Below are positions 7,401-8,560 of a DNA stretch of 8,560 bases, in pieces. The stretch is from Clostridium sp. CAG:413. GTDB taxonomy: Bacteria; Bacillota; Clostridia; Oscillospirales; Acutalibacteraceae. The notes under the pieces were generated by a model, which was not told the DNA's origin, did no database searches, and saw only the letters and a list, made by a program, of their open reading frames with translations. The stretch is from the NCBI GenBank assembly GCA_000431775.1, contig FR888181.1:1-8560 (forward strand), written 5' to 3'. The translations under genes and the position numbers were made by a program. Each line of letters starts with the position of its first letter. Positions within the stretch are counted from its first letter, which is position 1.

Positions 7401-8560
7401 ACGTCGTATTCAGCGCAGGCGAAGGCGCATTCGCAGACGGCGCCACCGAGAAGACCGTTCCCACCGCATTCGGCGACCTTATCGTTGCTCCTGCTGACGA
7501 TCAGCTCGTCAGAGAGGGCTACAAGTTCGTCGGTTGGGATAGGGAAGTCGGCTATCTTGATACCATGACCCCCGCCACCTATGTTGCTACATGGGAAGCT
7601 ATTGCGGACAAGTACACCGTAACCTTCATCTCCAATGGTGAGGAATACGAGAAGTTCACAATGGCAGTCGGCGAAGTCATTGATTCCCCCGCCGATCCTT
7701 ATCTTGAAGGCGCTACCTTTGACGGCTGGTATGATGACAACGGCGTTAGGCTCGTTGAGGGCGCAATAATGCCCGCAGCGGATGTAGTTTACACCGCAAG
7801 ATTCGTTACCACCGGCTACACCGTCAGATTCTATCAGTATGAGGCTTCCGAGCACGGCCCCGCAGGCGTTGAGAATCCTCAGTTCATCGACTACACTTAC
7901 ACCGCAGGCGTTAAGTACGGCGATGAGATCGTCCTGCCCGCAACTCCTACCACCGTCAATACGAACCATTACACCTTCCTCGGTTGGTTCGACGCTGACG
8001 GCAACAAGTATGAGGCCGGCGCTACGATGCCCGCTCTCGCAGACGGCGAGACAGAGCTCAAGCTCTATCCTCGCTACGAGAGAATAACCGTTAAGCTCGT
8101 TCCCGCCGACGGCACTACCACCGTTATCGAGAGATACACGACCGGTAAGGTCATCGTTAAGGAGCAGCTTGCGGACAACACCGTGACCGACACTGTTTAT
8201 CAGCCCGCAACCGCAGGCGATTACAGCAGATGGTTCATCTACGGTCTGCCTGGCAGAAGATTGAGCAGCAACAACATTAAGAACGGCAAGTACTTCACCG
8301 TTAAGGGCGACGGACGTTTCGAAATAACGCCCGTCAACGGTAACGGCTACGGTACAGGCGCTCTTGTTCAGGTCTATGACTGCGCTACCGGCAAAGATGT
8401 CCTTGTTGAGCAGTTCTACATTGTTTACTTTGGTGACCTTGACGGAGACGCAAAAGTCACATCTACAGACAGTACTCTTCTTGAAAAGGAAATTTCAAAC
8501 ACGCAATGGTCAAATCCGAGAAGGGGCATACCGTACTTAATTAAGGCTGCTAATCTGGAT
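1364..8560 (+). CDS. Giant secreted InlB B-repeat protein with dockerin (3' end outside window)
   Basis: The frame starts at the ATG at 1364, 12 bases after a GGAGG core, and stays open for 2399 codons to the window edge. Order by residue: signal peptide 1-27; N-terminal domain 28-232; B-repeats 233-1196, of which the last four (858-1196) are a longer class; a 77-residue module 1197-1273; a 60-residue repeat; six identical-length 63-residue repeats 1334-1711; a long repeat 1712-1798; a second 77-residue module 1799-1875; five repeats 1876-2239; pre-dockerin module 2240-2356; first half of a dockerin 2357-2399. I count 26 B-repeat units. Only two cysteines are present and the composition is acidic, both fitting an extracellular protein. 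No catalytic domain is seen. The likely role is a long stalk or adhesin displayed through cohesin-dockerin binding; this is inferred from the modules, and the ligand is unknown. It is probably a paralogue of the upstream gene. The protein should end within roughly 50 codons past the window if it matches the upstream dockerin. Confidence 0.93.
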   Translation, partial: MTKIKKVLAALLALLMIFSSVSVMAFADDSTVNGTTVTFATKFFKQVDGSWVETTRAKPGETVKARVYLGTDYFSNSSDLLFFYDKGFFTHSYGEYNELEVNREEGSFAKVNGASGYFMTDANIDLSDLAAKGYVDSDFLASHGAFAVSLMLGVDNNVKYSADTWLFEFTLKVADDATGEGDLFVVENTVKTAGTREDAHIDVPRGEADGGLFNIESMALWTPTVVISSQPVSVMSTLVFKAEDATTVTGQTEFSGVIGTVVTAPTVEKTGYTFVGWKNESGEIVAAPTEIPAEDLTLTAEWVKNVTVTFDTDGGSTIDPAPYTDKTPGTELVAPADPTKEGYTFLGWMDASGNVVEIPNVFPTSDVTYTAKWALNVKMNFIVDGEVKQSFDGYAGQAFDTSKVNEPSKTGYYFIGWSSSVPSSFPEATTDYVAQWDTYTYEVRYYVDGAFVATNRVPYGSVIKTDVPGASAPVGYELTGWFTDPDCTVPFVEGTVMGAANLKLYAKTKVKTYTSTFNAAGGKFADGKEETTVDTDYGEAIIAPAAPTLEGYTFAGWTPDVGFMDENGGKTYYATWVANDYNVVYYVDGEVYDTLDIAFGEKLEVPSEPGRTGRTFIGWTDTEGSDTIVDPTTFVMNESGYKFYAVFSDNTYNAIFYLTQADKDNGVVFKTVPTVYGQQIAAPEATARAGYTFLAWSPAPGAMPANDLEFVGTWKANTYTIKFFIDADAAEALETVTADFGETIAAPKTPSKEGYTFVEWSPEVPETMPVVEGEFLRINATWKVNEYTIAFDSDGGTPVSPITQDYGTAVTAPAAPTKTGYDFVGWFADGADEAYVFTTMPAIDNETATLTLTARWTAKSYDPKDGLGVKFNANGGAFADGETEKLVAATFNEAITAPEGDPVRSGYDFLGWSKNSGATIPAELGTLTQEITADSTVVFYAVWKVETYPAENGITFNADGGAFADGETVKRVAATYGEAIAAPAAPTRTGYTFEGWASESGAQTGSHDLGNLTVDLDETTLTYYAAWKAISYSENNGVRFDANTGAFANGMTTVRVAATFDQPIVAPAEEPIKAGHTFKGWAATSTATEPLESLGNLTQVIDPDAPLTFYAVWEKETYIGKITFNANNGAFDDGETVKAIDITFGDAIVAPGVPARTGYVFKGWATSAGALAGSTDLGNLTTDLSDTSITYYAVWAEADGVEYTVKVYIMNTEGVYGDPEVKVTTGKTGDAVSADKFYTLTDGLVLDSAYADEARTGVIAADGSTVLEVHIKRNTYTFSVIVDGVLTKNDYYFGAIVAEPETPSKVGYTFTGWDGTVPATMPANNVTVTATWKINQYTITFDTDGGTVIAPITQDYNTAVARPADPTKTGYTFAGWDKTIPENMPAENIIVKALWTINQYTITFDTDGGSDVPAITQNYGTDVAAPADPTKTGYTFAGWDKAIPATMPAENVIITAKWNVNQYTITFDTDGGNSIAPITQDFGTDVVAPADPTKTGYTFAGWDREIPSTMPAESITVKAQWKINQYTITFDTDGGTAIDPITQDYNTAVVAPADPTKEGYTFAGWDATIPATMPAKDTVIKAKWTVNKYTITFDVDGGSYVAPITQNYGTEIVAPADPTKTGYTFAGWDTEIPSTMPAGDMTIKAKWTVNQYTITVDTDGGTAIAPITQDYGTDVVAPAAPTKTGYTFAGWSEAFPSTMPAGDMTIKALWTVKTFDPEVNGKGVKFNANGGAFADGSTETLVKATFGEAIAAPAAPVRAGYTFAGWAATAESKVALADLGTLDVDLDDGEVIFYAVWTEADGVNYSVEIYVQATDGSYALSKTETATGKTGSAVTVEGFYTVEEGFEHNAAHEGAVESGVIAADGSTVLKVYIARKTYSASFEGVEEPVKALYGAPIAAPAAPAVPGKTFIKWVDADGNEPSTMPIGGASFTAVYETLTYNVKYYVDGEFKGSYRLSSGTAIPTSYIGYEVPEGYEFSGWFTDSAMTVALADGAVVEAADVSLYGKTTAKIVNVVFSAGEGAFADGATEKTVPTAFGDLIVAPADDQLVREGYKFVGWDREVGYLDTMTPATYVATWEAIADKYTVTFISNGEEYEKFTMAVGEVIDSPADPYLEGATFDGWYDDNGVRLVEGAIMPAADVVYTARFVTTGYTVRFYQYEASEHGPAGVENPQFIDYTYTAGVKYGDEIVLPATPTTVNTNHYTFLGWFDADGNKYEAGATMPALADGETELKLYPRYERITVKLVPADGTTTVIERYTTGKVIVKEQLADNTVTDTVYQPATAGDYSRWFIYGLPGRRLSSNNIKNGKYFTVKGDGRFEITPVNGNGYGTGALVQVYDCATGKDVLVEQFYIVYFGDLDGDAKVTSTDSTLLEKEISNTQWSNPRRGIPYLIKAANLD
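1445..2059 (+). other. N-terminal non-repeat domain, possibly cohesin-like
   Basis: About 205 residues with no B-repeat signature. The segment AKPGETVKARVYLGTDYF, followed by LLFFYDKGFF, resembles the opening strands of cohesin or related Ig-like sandwiches (a 'PGDTVxVxVxL ... YDxxxF' pattern). WLFEFTLKVADDATGEGDLF resembles the later 'FxFKVxxxAxxG' strand. It is the only part of the mature protein other than the C-terminus that lacks repeat character, so it is the candidate ligand-binding head. The cohesin-like reading is a pattern resemblance only; it could equally be a distinct beta-sandwich family. Confidence 0.4.
2060..3934 (+). repeat. N-terminal array of nine divergent InlB B-repeats
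   Basis: Unit starts are 2060, 2273, 2486, 2675, 2891, 3095, 3308, 3509 and 3713, with lengths of 71, 71, 63, 72, 68, 71, 67, 68 and 74 codons. Each unit has an initial beta strand, an AP or EP turn, GYxFxGW and a terminal tryptophan or aromatic. The glycine before the core tryptophan is replaced in two units: FLAW near 3447 and FVEW near 3638. Units are divergent in sequence, unlike the central array, so this section is probably older. Confidence 0.85.
3935..4951 (+). repeat. Four tandem long-class B-repeats
   Basis: Units start at 3935, 4196, 4448 and 4706, with 87, 84, 86 and 82 codons. They share the FNANGGAFADGET strand (variants FNADGGAF, FDANTGAF, FNANNGAF) and an extra hairpin after the GW core: LGNLTxDL ... 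TYYAVW. This makes them roughly 20 residues longer than the standard class. A fifth unit of this class sits alone at 6497-6757. Confidence 0.85.
4952..5182 (+). repeat. 77-residue module, copy 1
   Basis: Residues 1197-1273 begin EADGVEYTVKVYIMN and end GVIAADGSTVLEVHIKR. The module has no GW core and is not a B-repeat. It directly follows a long-class repeat, as does copy 2. The ending 'ADGSTVLxVxxxR' followed by a tyrosine-rich strand resembles MucBP-like beta modules found between B-repeats in surface proteins; that assignment is tentative. Confidence 0.65.
5183..5362 (+). repeat. Single 60-residue B-repeat
   Basis: This unit runs from NTYTFSVIVDG to TVTATWK and carries the GYTFTGWDG core and TVPATMPA motif. 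It joins copy 1 of the 77-residue module to the regular central array and resembles the array units in its second half only. Confidence 0.8.
5363..6496 (+). repeat. Six tandem B-repeats of exactly 189 bp each
   Basis: Units start at 5363, 5552, 5741, 5930, 6119 and 6308; every spacing is 189 bp (63 codons) with no indel. The shared pattern is QYTITFDTDGG, then PITQ, AP or RP, DPTKTGYTFAGW, a 6-8 residue variable piece, MPA, and a final Trp. Similarity extends to synonymous positions, for example the codons for KTGYTFAGW. Variation is concentrated just after the core tryptophan (DKTIPEN, DKAIPAT, DREIPST, DATIPAT, DTEIPST, SEAFPST). This is a recently expanded or homogenised stalk segment. Confidence 0.95.
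6497..6757 (+). repeat. Isolated fifth long-class B-repeat
   Basis: This 87-codon unit has the KFNANGGAFADG strand and an LGTLDVDL hairpin, and is the same length as the first long-class unit at 3935-4195. It immediately precedes copy 2 of the 77-residue module, repeating the arrangement at 4706-5182. Confidence 0.85.
6758..6988 (+). repeat. 77-residue module, copy 2
   Basis: Residues 1799-1875 align with copy 1 (4952-5182) over all 77 positions without a gap; I count 37 identities. The ten residues GVIAADGSTV are invariant, as are the opening EADGV and the central GKTG. Confidence 0.65.
6989..8080 (+). repeat. C-terminal array of five divergent B-repeats
   Basis: Units start at 6989, 7172, 7388, 7598 and 7808, with 61, 72, 70, 70 and 91 codons. 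The first has FIKW in place of the usual FxGW. The second to fifth carry FSGW, FVGW, FDGW and FLGW. The last unit has an enlarged first half. Their order and lengths parallel the N-terminal units at 2486-3508. Confidence 0.82.
8081..8431 (+). other. Conserved pre-dockerin module of the giant protein
   Basis: 117 residues contain, in order, ERITVKL (E is the last residue of the previous unit), TTTVIE, FIYGL, VKGDG, GYGTGALVQVYD, TGKDVLVE and QFYIVYF leading into GDLDGD. These match the module at 712-987 in the upstream protein. The extra length is mainly an insertion of about 25 residues before FIYGL. Confidence 0.6.
8432..8560 (+). other. Type I dockerin, first half (cut by window edge)
   Basis: The first calcium loop is DLDGDAKVTSTD with ligands at positions 1, 3, 5 and 12. 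A helix (STLLEKEI) and a TQWS linker like that of the upstream dockerin follow. The window stops at the first residue of what should be the second loop (AANLD), so the domain is very probably complete in the genome. Confidence 0.85.

Overview
The window looks like chromosomal sequence from an uncultured gut or rumen Firmicute, most likely a Ruminococcus-type member of the Clostridia. This rests on type I dockerin modules at both protein C-termini, InlB B-type (Listeria-Bacteroides, Flg_new) repeats, a typical Gram-positive Sec signal peptide ending AFA|DD, a strong AAGGAGGG ribosome binding site, and moderately GC-rich coding with frequent AGA arginine codons. The taxonomic placement is inference; no RNA or housekeeping gene is present to confirm it.

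There are two genes, both on the + strand and both cut by the window edges. Positions 1-1230 are the 3' end of a first secreted repeat protein: one partial and three complete B-repeats, a conserved module of about 92 residues, then a complete type I dockerin. Positions 1231-1363 are a non-coding gap with a GC-rich hairpin, two smaller inverted repeats and the ribosome binding site of the next gene. Positions 1364-8560 are one uninterrupted frame of 2399 codons that runs off the right edge. It has a signal peptide, an N-terminal beta-rich domain (possibly cohesin-like), 26 B-repeat units in several length classes, two copies of a 77-residue module, the same pre-dockerin module as gene 1, and the first half of a dockerin.

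The two genes share architecture and C-terminal modules and so look like tandem paralogues. The simplest reading is a pair of very long, rod-like secreted proteins: the repeats form a stalk, the N-terminal domain may be a binding head, and the dockerin docks the protein non-covalently onto a cohesin-bearing scaffold or cell-surface anchor. There is no LPXTG motif or C-terminal membrane segment in gene 1, whose end is visible. No enzyme domain is visible.

The most notable structure is inside gene 2. Six tandem units of exactly 189 bp lie between two copies of a composite 'long repeat plus 77-residue module' block. A five-unit series near the N-terminus also appears to recur in the same order near the C-terminus. 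This points to layered duplication and possible recent homogenisation. No mobile element, CRISPR array or RNA gene was found.
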